Source: Opitutus sp. GAS368
GTDB taxonomy: Bacteria; Verrucomicrobiota; Verrucomicrobiia; Opitutales; Opitutaceae
Direction of reading: 5' to 3'
Assembly (NCBI GenBank): GCA_945862035.1
Contig: CAMAXB010000222.1
Coordinates: forward strand, 1 to 5,251
Length of the DNA stretch: 5,251 bases
Below, in pieces: positions 1 to 5,251 of this stretch. The notes beneath the pieces were generated by a model. The model ran no database searches, was not told the DNA's origin, and saw only the letters and a program-made list of their open reading frames with translations. Numbering within the stretch: position 1 is the stretch's first letter; the number at the start of each line of letters is the position of its first letter. Made by a program: the position numbers and the translations under genes.

Positions 1-1534
1 GAACCTCCACGCCTGTCGCGAAGCCGATATCGCCCGCAGGAAGCGAAAAGATGTTGCCGTTAGAGATGTTGGCATCCCATGCGAGGCCCTCGCTCTTGTT
101 GACCCCGGTCGAACTGGTGAAGAGGGCGTCGACCAAGCCCTGAGGATTAGGACCGAAGGGGTTGAAGAAGGTGCCAGAGAACCCCGACAGCGTACCGTTG
201 AGGGCGGACTGGAAGGTCGTTGCGCGGGTCGCGTTACGGGCGATCGAGGTCACCTCACTGAAGCCGTAGGACACGGCACTTTCCCAGTCCCAGGTCGTTG
301 CCATCGTTCCACGCAAGCCGCTAACAAAGCTGGCGCTGGTCGACTCCGTGTCGAACTTACGGGCCGGACCGAAGTTGGTGCGGGCGAGCAGGGTTGTGAG
401 GGTGATGCCGAACGGATTGTAGGGGCTGTTCGCCGGCATGCTGAGGCCCTCAGACGCAAAGCTAATGACCCCGGGGGTGAACGCATAGTAGGTGCTGTTA
501 TTCGAGACCGCGATGGTCGCAAAGGCCTTGATCGAGTCCGCAAGGTCATATTCGAACTGCGCGTAGCCGCTCATGTAGTCGTAGGACGGATAGAGCTGGA
601 GCGTTTCCGCAAAATTGTAGCGGTTCGCAGCTGGGAGGACAGACACCGCACTGAAACTCGCCCGTGTCACGTTTGCCGTGGGTACCCCCCCCGTAACAAC
701 CAAAGTCGACCCCGCGAAAGGACCCGCGGCCTGTGAGAGCGCAGCGTTGACCGAGATGTTGGCCGGCCAGTTGAAGGCGCTGTTGAGATTGGCGCCCTTA
801 TTCGTGCCCAGCGTGAGGGAGTAGTCGGTCGTCTTGACGCCGTAGTCCCGCAGGTAGTTCGAGTTGGCGGTCTTGAAATCGAAGGCAACCATCGCCCGCG
901 CCTTGTCGCCCGCAGCGCCGCCGACGACGCTAAACTGTGCGATTCCCGTGTCGTGGCCGAACGTGTTGCCGTAGTAGCCGCTGGTGGACAGACCGCTGTA
1001 ATTCTTCTTCAGCTTGACGTTGAACACCCCGGTGAGGGCATCGGCGCCGTAAATGGCGGAGGCGCCATCCTTGAGGAACTCCACGGACTCAATCGCCGCC
1101 GAAGGCAGGCTGTTGAAGTCGAAAACCTGACGATTACCCCCGGTCGGGAGCGCATAGGTCGCCGGACGGCGGCCGTCGATCAGAGTGAGAAAACGCTGGG
1201 AGCCGAGGCCGCGGGGATTGGTCGTCGCCGCGCCACGCGTGAAGCTCGCCGTCTGATAAATCGAGTTCGCCGAGCCCGTGTTGAAGGGCAGGCTCTGGAT
1301 GAAGTCGCCGATGTTGGTGTAGCCCTTGGCCTCGATTTCCTGCGTTCCGTAGGAAACAACCGGCGCGGGCGTCTCGAGGTCCAGCCGCTTTACGCGGGAT
1401 CCGGTGACCTCGAACTTTTCGAGCACAACTGTTTCCGCTGGAGCAGGAGTCTGAGCAAGAGCCAGCCCGGGCAGCGAAAGACCGAGCGCCAACAACTGAA
1501 TCCTTAATTTCTTGGTGTAGGGAGGATTTAACAT
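1..1534 (-). CDS. TonB-dependent outer-membrane receptor, N-terminal part (runs off the left edge)
   Basis: Reading back from the ATG at 1534-1532 gives 511 open codons with no stop or frameshift to the window edge. Residues 1-27 form a signal peptide: basic K8, K9, R11, a Leu/Ala-rich core, and an ALA|Q cleavage site after A27. A short TonB-box-like stretch (ETVVL, 34-38) leads into LEKFEVTGSR (38-47). The plug domain covers about 48-175 and shows the family signatures FLTLIDGRRP (115-124) and SAIYGADALTGVFNV (159-173). From about residue 180 the sequence is Tyr/Phe/Asn/Ser-rich and alternating, as in barrel strands, and it ends at a GVEV-type strand. Family members span roughly 700-1100 residues, so a third to a half is missing. 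The protein should import a siderophore, glycan or other ligand across the outer membrane using TonB energy; the ligand cannot be read. An in-frame stop at 1577-1579 limits upstream extension, and no other ATG or GTG start lies between. Only a weak AAGG precedes the start. Confidence 0.93.
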   Translation of the reverse strand, partial: MLNPPYTKKLRIQLLALGLSLPGLALAQTPAPAETVVLEKFEVTGSRVKRLDLETPAPVVSYGTQEIEAKGYTNIGDFIQSLPFNTGSANSIYQTASFTRGAATTNPRGLGSQRFLTLIDGRRPATYALPTGGNRQVFDFNSLPSAAIESVEFLKDGASAIYGADALTGVFNVKLKKNYSGLSTSGYYGNTFGHDTGIAQFSVVGGAAGDKARAMVAFDFKTANSNYLRDYGVKTTDYSLTLGTNKGANLNSAFNWPANISVNAALSQAAGPFAGSTLVVTGGVPTANVTRASFSAVSVLPAANRYNFAETLQLYPSYDYMSGYAQFEYDLADSIKAFATIAVSNNSTYYAFTPGVISFASEGLSMPANSPYNPFGITLTTLLARTNFGPARKFDTESTSASFVSGLRGTMATTWDWESAVSYGFSEVTSIARNATRATTFQSALNGTLSGFSGTFFNPFGPNPQGLVDALFTSSTGVNKSEGLAWDANISNGNIFSLPAGDIGFATGVEV

Positions 1535-1783
1535 GACCTTTACACTCTCATGCTTCCCCTGATCGCGCCATGGGGCTTAAGTCCGATGATCGATGCGAAA
1601 AAAAGCAGTTGAATGCAGGATATACTCAACGACTCTTCGACCGATGGAGTCGTTCTCGCAAGTATCGCCGCTAGCCAGAGCGGTGAAGGGCCATGCCACC
1701 ACACTCGACGCACCCGATCAGGACACCCCCGCAGCGGCGAAGCGCCGTGACCGCTAACCACTTATCAAAAAGAACTTTGCGGA
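1535..1783. other. Non-coding gap upstream of the receptor gene (promoter-bearing region, no gene seen)
   Basis: This stretch contains no convincing gene on either strand. The open frames crossing it are Arg/Pro/Ser-rich shadows without recognisable motifs. Read in the direction of the receptor gene it holds a small GC hairpin (CGGCG/CGCCG, 1735-1747, 3-nt loop), an 8-bp inverted repeat (1628-1654, listed separately), a TATATC stretch just after it, and a run of seven T residues (minus strand) around 1598-1604. It should contain the receptor promoter, but I found no good paired -35/-10 boxes and will not name one. The 5' untranslated region could be long. Confidence 0.5.
1628..1654. promoter_or_regulatory. 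Operator-like perfect inverted repeat upstream of the receptor gene
   Basis: AACGACTC (1628-1635) and its exact reverse complement GAGTCGTT (1647-1654) are separated by 11 bp, about 95 bp upstream of the receptor start. Centre-to-centre spacing is 19 bp, near two helical turns, which suits a dimeric DNA-binding regulator. A TATATC stretch that could serve as a -10 box lies directly downstream for the minus strand. There is no T-run immediately after the repeat, so a terminator is less likely. An 8-bp perfect match can occur by chance in a few kb; the position makes it worth listing. The regulator is unknown. Confidence 0.35.
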
Positions 1784-1867
1784 GTAGTCGAGATAGGCCT
1801 CGCGATCGCTTGGCTTGGGCGACCGCGAGATCGCGCCGCCAAGCGCGAGGCCGCTTTCGCGGGCTAC
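1784..1867. repeat. REP/BIME-like palindromic element with outward GTAG ends
   Basis: The element starts six bases downstream of the oxidoreductase stop codon. The main stem pairs GGCCTCGC (1796-1803) with GCGAGGCC (1845-1852) and GCTTGGC (1808-1814) with GCCAAGC (1838-1844), 15 bp in total, broken only by a GATC bulge at 1804-1807. The 23-nt loop folds further (GGCG 1818-1821 with CGCC 1834-1837). Each end begins with GTAG when read inward: 1784-1787 on the plus strand and 1867-1864 on the minus strand. Next to each GTAG is a small stem: CGAG/CTCG (1789-1792, 1799-1802) on one side and CCGC-GAAA-GCGG (1862-1851, minus) on the other. A GTAG-type tetranucleotide beside a short hairpin, in two inverted copies, is the layout of REP elements mobilised by RAYT (TnpA-REP) transposases. 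The hairpin may also stop transcription or protect the 3' end of the upstream mRNA, although the T-rich stretch is about 20 nt beyond it. Confidence 0.6.
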
Positions 1868-1872
1868 AACCA

Positions 1873-3327
1873 TCAGGTTTCGATCTCCACCTTCTGCTGC
1901 TTGAGTGCGAAGAGGTGCTTATCGATCTTGTGGGCGGTAATGACGCCGTAATTGATTGTCCCGAGCCAGCCCGACATGATGATACCCACGCTGCCAGCGT
2001 GAAAAAGGCCCGGCAGCTGGTCCGAAAGAGTCATCGAAACCGGCAGGCCCTCGAACTTCGTCCCAAAGGATGTGCCGCCCGTGTGCGTCGTGTAGCGCTC
2101 GATCGTGCGGGGGGTCGCCGCTTCCCTCCAATCGATCTTGGCCCCCACACCCGGGATGTACTTCTCGAGGGACGCAATCGCCTCATCAATCAGGCGCTGC
2201 TTGTTCTTCTCATAGCCTTCGGGCGAAAGCTCATTCCAATCAGGGTAACGTCCGTTGAGCGAAGCCACGACGGTGTAACGGTCCGAGCCGGGCCGTGTGT
2301 CGGGATAGTAGACGGAGAACGTGCGGCTTGTGGTGTGCAGGTCGGTCAGTTCCTGTGGGCTGAACTTCGGGGCCTCCGAGGTAAACACAAGGTCGCCGAT
2401 GTGCGGGATGCTCTCCCCCTTGCGGATGCCGAGGTAGACCTGGCACGAGCTCGTGTTGATCCGGACCGCTCTGGCCTGCTCCACGTAGTCGGCAGGAAAG
2501 TTCTCCTCACCGGCCAGCCTGAAGATCGTGTTCTTGATGTTCGCGTTGGAGAGCACGGCCTTGGCGCGGATAATGCGCCCGCTCTTGGCCACGATGCCCG
2601 CGGCGACCTTCCGTCCGTCCCGCTCCTCCACGTGGATGCGATCGACGAGGACCTTCTTGCGCAGCTCGACGCCATTGCGCTTAAGCTCGTCGGTCATCTT
2701 CTCGATCAGCAGATCTGATCCGCCGCGGAAGGTGTACACGCCCGAGCCCATGAAGTTGGAGAACACGATGCCAAACGTGATGGCCGGATCGTCGAGCGTT
2801 GACCCGTTCGCGTAGGCGATCGGCTCCATCAGGAGGCGGTGCACGTCATCCCGGCCCGGGAAAAAGCGATGAAACATCTGCCCGGTGGTCTCCGGGTTGT
2901 TGTCGTAGTAGTTCATCGCCCGCAGGTGATCGTAGAAGGACTCGACCTGCTCGCGCGGGAGCTTGAACTGCTCAACCAGCACACGGGTGTAATCCTCGCG
3001 GGTAAAGGTCGTCCAAACATCCATCTGCGGATTGATGAAGCGGATATCCTTCAACTGCACGATCGAGTCGGAGATCTCCTTGGTCCAGTAACGACGGCAG
3101 CTCTTGATCATGCCGCTGGGAAAACCGTGCAGGGAAATATCGAAAATATGCCCGCCTTTGCGGGTGAACCACGTGGCGAGGCCACCGTACTGATAGTGGT
3201 GCTCCAGGAGCAGGACCTTGTGCCCGGCCTTGGCCAGCACATTGGCGCCGGTCAGGCCGCCCAAGCCGCTGCCGATGACGATGACGTCATACTCATCCGC
3301 CACTCCTTTAAGCCAGTCGTAAGCCAT
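1873..3327 (-). CDS. CrtI/RetSat-type FAD-dependent oxidoreductase (COG1233, phytoene desaturase family)
   Basis: This 484-residue protein has the full architecture of the phytoene desaturase/carotenoid isomerase/retinol saturase group. A Rossmann dinucleotide-binding fold opens it: DVIVIGSGLGG (14-24), with E42 closing the second strand as the FAD-ribose acidic residue. The family signature follows: GG at 48-49, R56 and FDISLHG (62-68). FRGGSDLLIEKM (200-211) matches the conserved mid-domain Gly-Gly helix, and AVLSNAN (257-263) the usual A-N/D segment. The C-terminal FAD motif is LPGLFHAGSVG (438-448) with SGWLG (452-456). Length is typical. The frame is open to a TTG at 3513, but that 62-residue extension would run through the inverted-repeat element and precede the Rossmann strand by too much, so ATG 3327 is chosen; no clear ribosome site precedes it. 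The family oxidises, reduces or isomerises polyene and isoprenoid substrates at the membrane; the substrate here is unknown. A paralogue ends at the right edge of the window. Confidence 0.93.
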   Translation of the reverse strand: MAYDWLKGVADEYDVIVIGSGLGGLTGANVLAKAGHKVLLLEHHYQYGGLATWFTRKGGHIFDISLHGFPSGMIKSCRRYWTKEISDSIVQLKDIRFINPQMDVWTTFTREDYTRVLVEQFKLPREQVESFYDHLRAMNYYDNNPETTGQMFHRFFPGRDDVHRLLMEPIAYANGSTLDDPAITFGIVFSNFMGSGVYTFRGGSDLLIEKMTDELKRNGVELRKKVLVDRIHVEERDGRKVAAGIVAKSGRIIRAKAVLSNANIKNTIFRLAGEENFPADYVEQARAVRINTSSCQVYLGIRKGESIPHIGDLVFTSEAPKFSPQELTDLHTTSRTFSVYYPDTRPGSDRYTVVASLNGRYPDWNELSPEGYEKNKQRLIDEAIASLEKYIPGVGAKIDWREAATPRTIERYTTHTGGTSFGTKFEGLPVSMTLSDQLPGLFHAGSVGIIMSGWLGTINYGVITAHKIDKHLFALKQQKVEIET

Positions 3328-3397
3328 GGAAACGGTCAGTGAACCCGTCAAGGGGGCGAGCGCAAGGGGGTTTTGAAGGCAATGACACCAATCCGTT

Positions 3398-3534
3398 TTA
3401 ACCACGGATGGACACAGATTAACACGGATTGGATTCTGGCCCGGAAGCGGAGCAAAGACTCCCTTCGAAACGAACCGGGAGCCCGGCCCGGCTTCGGATC
3501 GTATCCGTGTCAATCCGTGTCCATCCGTGGTTAA
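3398..3534. repeat. Inverted-repeat element with 32-bp arms (MITE-like, dispersed repeat)
   Basis: The left arm (3398-3429) and the reverse complement of the right arm (3503-3534) match at 30 of 32 bases; both differences are A/G transitions. Each arm contains about three 10-bp units of the form CACGGATKRA. The 73-bp centre has a weaker nested pairing (CCGGAAGC 3441-3448 with GCTTCGG 3491-3497, one bulge). An extra ATCCGT at 3391-3396, just outside the left arm, faces ACGGAT at 3404-3409. The element fills most of the 216-bp gap between YqeY and the oxidoreductase and begins 9 bp past the YqeY stop. I recognise the AACCACGGATGG-type arm as a sequence that recurs in many environmental bacterial genomes; that is from memory and unverified. 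No transposase is encoded. No T-run follows it, so an intrinsic terminator role is uncertain. Confidence 0.8.
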
Positions 3535-3543
3535 TATTCAGCT

Positions 3544-3993
3544 TCAGGGTAGCTTGGCCTGCACCAGTTTGCTGGCGGCCGAGAAGTCGATCAGGCCGGC
3601 CTCCGGGCGCTGTTTGAGCGCGGCGATGACCTTGCCCATTTCCTTCTTCGAGGCGGCGCCCGTGGCGGCGATGGTCTCGACAATGAGGGCCTCCAGCCTG
3701 GCCGGATCGAGGCCGGCCGGGAGGTACTTTTCCAGGACGACAATCTCAGCCGCATTTGCCGCGGCAAGATCGGGGCGGCCGCCCTTCTCGAACTCGGCCT
3801 TGGCGTCTGTCAGATTCTTCACGGCCTTGCGGAGCGTGGCGATGACCAGCGGCTCCTCGATCGGCTTGCTCAGGTCCATCGCCGCGCGCTGGATGGCGGC
3901 ATCCGCCGTGCGTAGGATCGTGGCCTTGCCACTGTCGCGCGCCTTCACGGCGCCAATGATGTCAGCTCGGAGCGTCTCGTAAGTCGTGGGCAT
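3544..3993 (-). CDS. yqeY: GatB/YqeY domain-containing protein
   Basis: The 149-residue product matches the small YqeY family in length (about 150) and pattern: a short N-terminal helix (YETLRADIIGAVKARD, 5-20), a second helix with T25 and R28 (ILRTADAAIQ), EFEKGGRPDL (67-76), EIVVLEKYLP (83-92), then ASKKEMGKVIAALK (114-127) and a C-terminal DFSAASKLVQAKL helix. The fold resembles the tail domain of GatB, the amidotransferase subunit that binds tRNA during Glu-to-Gln or Asp-to-Asn conversion. The role of free-standing YqeY is not settled, so no reaction is assigned; it should be cytosolic. The frame extends 24 codons upstream to a TTG at 4065, but that Pro/Asp/Gln-rich extension has no family counterpart, so ATG 3993 is taken. 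No Shine-Dalgarno sequence is evident. The gene sits alone between two different repeat elements and has no obvious link to the oxidoreductases. Confidence 0.92.
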   Translation of the reverse strand: MPTTYETLRADIIGAVKARDSGKATILRTADAAIQRAAMDLSKPIEEPLVIATLRKAVKNLTDAKAEFEKGGRPDLAAANAAEIVVLEKYLPAGLDPARLEALIVETIAATGAASKKEMGKVIAALKQRPEAGLIDFSAASKLVQAKLP

Positions 3994-4078
3994 GGTGTTC
4001 AGAGGCTGTCCGGTCGGCCGCTGATTGTCGATAGGCGTGTCATCGGGTCGCGAAGGCACCTGCAACGCAGTCGAAGAA

Positions 4079-4135
4079 GTCAGGAGTCAGGATTCAGGAG
4101 TCAGTAGTCCGATCTCCTGAATCCTGACTTCTGAC
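4079..4135. repeat. Tandem-heptamer repeat folding into a 22-bp hairpin
   Basis: Four heptamers run head to tail: GTCAGGA (4079-4085), GTCAGGA (4086-4092), TTCAGGA (4093-4099) and GTCAGTA (4100-4106). The following segment is their inverted copy: AGTCAGGATTCAGGAG (4085-4100) pairs perfectly with 4114-4129, and with one G-T wobble the stem reaches 22 bp (4079-4100 with 4114-4135) around a 13-nt loop. It starts 13 bp after the transporter stop and ends 85 bp before the YqeY start. It may halt transcription or stabilise the upstream mRNA, but on the minus strand it is followed by TTCTTCG, not a clean T-run. Repeats made of TCAGGAG-type units recur in several environmental bacterial lineages, as far as I recall; copy number here cannot be judged. 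Confidence 0.75.
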
Positions 4136-4148
4136 CCCTTTTCAGCCA

Positions 4149-5045
4149 TCACCCCATCAGCGTCAGCACGATCCCTGCGACAATGCCAATCACCGCGGGG
4201 AACTTTTGCCGTCCGTTCTGTTCCTTGAACAGCAGGATGCTCCCGCCGAAGGCCACGAGGATGCTCGCCCGGCGCAGGCTGTAGACGATCGAAATCAGCG
4301 CCTCGTCGTCGCGCAGCGCGCTAAAGTACAGGAAGTCCGCCACCAGCAGACCAAACGAGACCAGCACGATGCTCCACCGCCATTGGAAGACGTTGCGCGT
4401 CCACAGCCGGAAGTACCACCCGAGCACCACGGGAAGGAAAAGGAGCGCGAGATAGATCGAAAACCAGCACTGCACCGTCGCCACCGAGTAGCCGACGCGG
4501 CCCAGCAGGTACTTGTCATACAAGCCGCTGGCCGCTCCGAGCAGCGTCGCGGCGATCAGGAAACCGATCCACTTGTCGCGATGGAAGTGGATGCCTTCCC
4601 TCGCACCTGCAAGGGAGAGTCCCGCGAAGGACGCCAGCGTGATGAGGATGCCCAAGCCCTCGAGCCAGGAGGGGCGTTCGCCGAGGATCAGGATCGCGCC
4701 CAGCAGGGTCCAGATCGGGCCGGTCGCGCGGACCGGCGAAGCGAGCGAGAGCGGCAGGTGCTTGACCGCAAAGTAACCACAGATCCACGACGCCGCCACG
4801 ATCGCGGCCTTGAGCAGAAGCTGGAGGTGCTGGAATGGCGTGAGCGGATCAACCTGCAGCCCGGCCGGGAGAACCGTCGGGACGACCGCGGCAGCCGCCA
4901 GCAGGAGACCCCAGACCACGGCGCTGCAGACATTGGCCCAGAACAGGACCGGCAGGACGGCGTTGTCGCGCACCGCCTGCTTGGTCGCGAGGTCGTGGAG
5001 CCCGTAAAAGAACGCCGACAGGAGCGACGCGACAACCCAGTCCAT
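4149..5045 (-). CDS. EamA/DMT-superfamily inner-membrane transporter
   Basis: The 298-residue protein is almost entirely hydrophobic and can be read as ten membrane helices, roughly 3-19, 30-56, 73-94, 99-121, 127-147, 157-176, 186-210, 223-243, 247-272 and 281-297. It has the two-fold repeat of the EamA domain. The first repeat ends with the family hallmark LPLSLASPVRATGPIW (97-112) and ILGERPSWLEG (120-130); the second has the matching ISIVYSLRRASILVAF (251-266) and a KE pair at 274-275. Length is typical. DMT proteins export or exchange amino acids, nucleotide sugars, metabolites or lipid-linked sugars, and the substrate cannot be read. The ATG at 5045 lies 27 bp after the stop of the preceding oxidoreductase, on the same strand, so co-transcription is likely. 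The upstream bases show no clear Shine-Dalgarno match. A short open frame starting at a TGATG overlap with the stop ends after 20 codons within the hairpin repeat and is not called. Confidence 0.93.
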   Translation of the reverse strand: MDWVVASLLSAFFYGLHDLATKQAVRDNAVLPVLFWANVCSAVVWGLLLAAAAVVPTVLPAGLQVDPLTPFQHLQLLLKAAIVAASWICGYFAVKHLPLSLASPVRATGPIWTLLGAILILGERPSWLEGLGILITLASFAGLSLAGAREGIHFHRDKWIGFLIAATLLGAASGLYDKYLLGRVGYSVATVQCWFSIYLALLFLPVVLGWYFRLWTRNVFQWRWSIVLVSFGLLVADFLYFSALRDDEALISIVYSLRRASILVAFGGSILLFKEQNGRQKFPAVIGIVAGIVLTLMG

Positions 5046-5072
5046 GCTTGGTGGCCAGGCGGTAGTGCCGCC

Positions 5073-5251
5073 CTACCCCTTTCCTTGCAACACGTGGAAA
5101 TTCGCCATGGAGATGCCGCTGAGCATCGCCCCGACGATGCCGAGGAATCCCTGATCGGTGCCGCACAGGTAGAGGTTGCTCAAATGCGTGCGGCCGTTGC
5201 GGATCTTTCGCGGCGCGCCGTAGATCGCACCGTTGAAATGCCCGGTGAATT
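5073..5251 (-). CDS. CrtI/RetSat-type FAD oxidoreductase, C-terminal 58 residues (runs off the right edge)
   Basis: Reading from the right edge gives 58 complete codons ending in TAG at 5075-5073. The fragment starts with GHFNGAIYGAPRKIRNGR and continues with LSNLYLCGTDQGFLGIVGA, then MLSGISMAN. This is the C-terminal FAD-binding signature of the COG1233 oxidoreductases: a small-residue turn near the substrate, then hydrophobic-x-Gly and a Gly-rich helix start. It lines up with residues about 413-465 of the complete oxidoreductase at 1873-3327 (HTGGTSFGTK and LPGLFHAGSVG), but identity is low, so the two are divergent paralogues, not a recent duplication. The catalytic and N-terminal domains lie outside the window. 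The 27-bp gap to the transporter start suggests one operon. The TDQGFLGIVGAML form points to the RetSat/CrtISO-like side of the family over classical bacterial CrtI; that is my inference. Confidence 0.85.
   Translation of the reverse strand, partial: FTGHFNGAIYGAPRKIRNGRTHLSNLYLCGTDQGFLGIVGAMLSGISMANFHVLQGKG

Noticed and set aside
953..1507. A 184-codon open frame on the plus strand
   Set aside because: It mirrors the signal peptide and plug region of the TonB-dependent receptor, whose minus-strand frame has clear family motifs; no independent evidence for this one.
1540..1761. A 73-codon minus-strand open frame just upstream of the receptor
   Set aside because: No motif or membrane and signal logic, Arg/Trp/Pro-rich composition, and it covers the operator-like repeat and probable promoter region.
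1802..1809. GCGATCGC octamer, identical to the cyanobacterial HIP1 palindrome
   Set aside because: A single copy in GC-rich DNA, lying inside the REP-like stem; nothing else in the window suggests a cyanobacterium.
1693..2718. A 341-codon open frame on the plus strand
   Set aside because: It lies antisense to the well-supported FAD oxidoreductase, is rich in Arg/Asp/Leu as expected from an opposite-strand shadow in GC-rich DNA, shows no domain motif, and begins inside the non-coding gap and REP-like element.
2839..3342. A 167-codon open frame on the plus strand
   Set aside because: It is antisense to the Rossmann region of the oxidoreductase and reflects its codon bias; no recognisable motif or ribosome site.
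3328..3513. A 62-residue N-terminal extension of the oxidoreductase from a TTG at 3513
   Set aside because: The extension runs through the inverted-repeat element, has no family counterpart, and would place the FAD-binding strand unusually far from the N-terminus.
3398..3534. CRISPR-like repeat array
   Set aside because: Only two copies in inverted orientation with one 73-bp interval; CRISPR repeats are direct with regular spacers, and no cas gene is present.
3994..4065. A 24-residue N-terminal extension of YqeY from a TTG at 4065
   Set aside because: The extension is Pro/Gln/Asp-rich and unlike the family, while the ATG at 3993 gives the usual family length of about 150.
4079..4135. Classical Rho-independent terminator for the transporter gene
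   Set aside because: The stem is strong, but on the transcribed strand it is followed by TTCTTCG without a T-run, and the tandem-heptamer make-up explains the structure better as a dispersed repeat.

Overview
The window reads as a high-GC chromosomal segment from a Gram-negative environmental bacterium, most likely a member of Verrucomicrobiota (Opitutaceae-like). The reasons are the style of the TonB-dependent receptor N-terminus (signal peptide, then an LEKFEVTGSR-type entry into the plug), the lack of clear Shine-Dalgarno sequences before most starts, and several kinds of dispersed intergenic repeats. The lineage is inferred from style; no marker gene is present.

All five genes lie on the minus strand, so transcription runs from high to low coordinates. 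In that order: (1) the last 58 residues of a CrtI/RetSat-type (COG1233) FAD oxidoreductase, 5073-5251, continuing off the right edge; (2) 27 bp later, a ten-helix EamA/DMT-family transporter, 4149-5045; (3) a gap with a 22-bp hairpin built from tandem heptamers, 4079-4135; (4) a GatB/YqeY-domain protein, 3544-3993; (5) a 137-bp inverted-repeat element with 32-bp arms, 3398-3534; (6) a complete second CrtI/RetSat-type oxidoreductase of 484 residues, 1873-3327; (7) a 338-bp gap with an 84-bp REP/BIME-like palindrome and an operator-like inverted repeat; (8) the first 511 residues of a TonB-dependent outer-membrane receptor, 1-1534, running off the left edge.

The biochemical theme is the pair of COG1233 oxidoreductases on either side of an inner-membrane transporter. 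Enzymes of this family desaturate, saturate or isomerise conjugated polyenes such as carotenoids and retinoids, so a polyene or unusual-lipid pathway reaching beyond the right edge is a reasonable hypothesis, but substrate and operon extent cannot be read here. YqeY is probably an unrelated passenger. The receptor may be a separate unit, because a long non-coding gap and two structured elements separate it from the oxidoreductase.

No complete new defence system, CRISPR array, RNA gene or transposase is visible. The most unusual aspect is non-coding: each gap longer than about 100 bp carries a different structured repeat, and the REP-like element has the outward GTAG tetranucleotides expected of RAYT-linked repeats.
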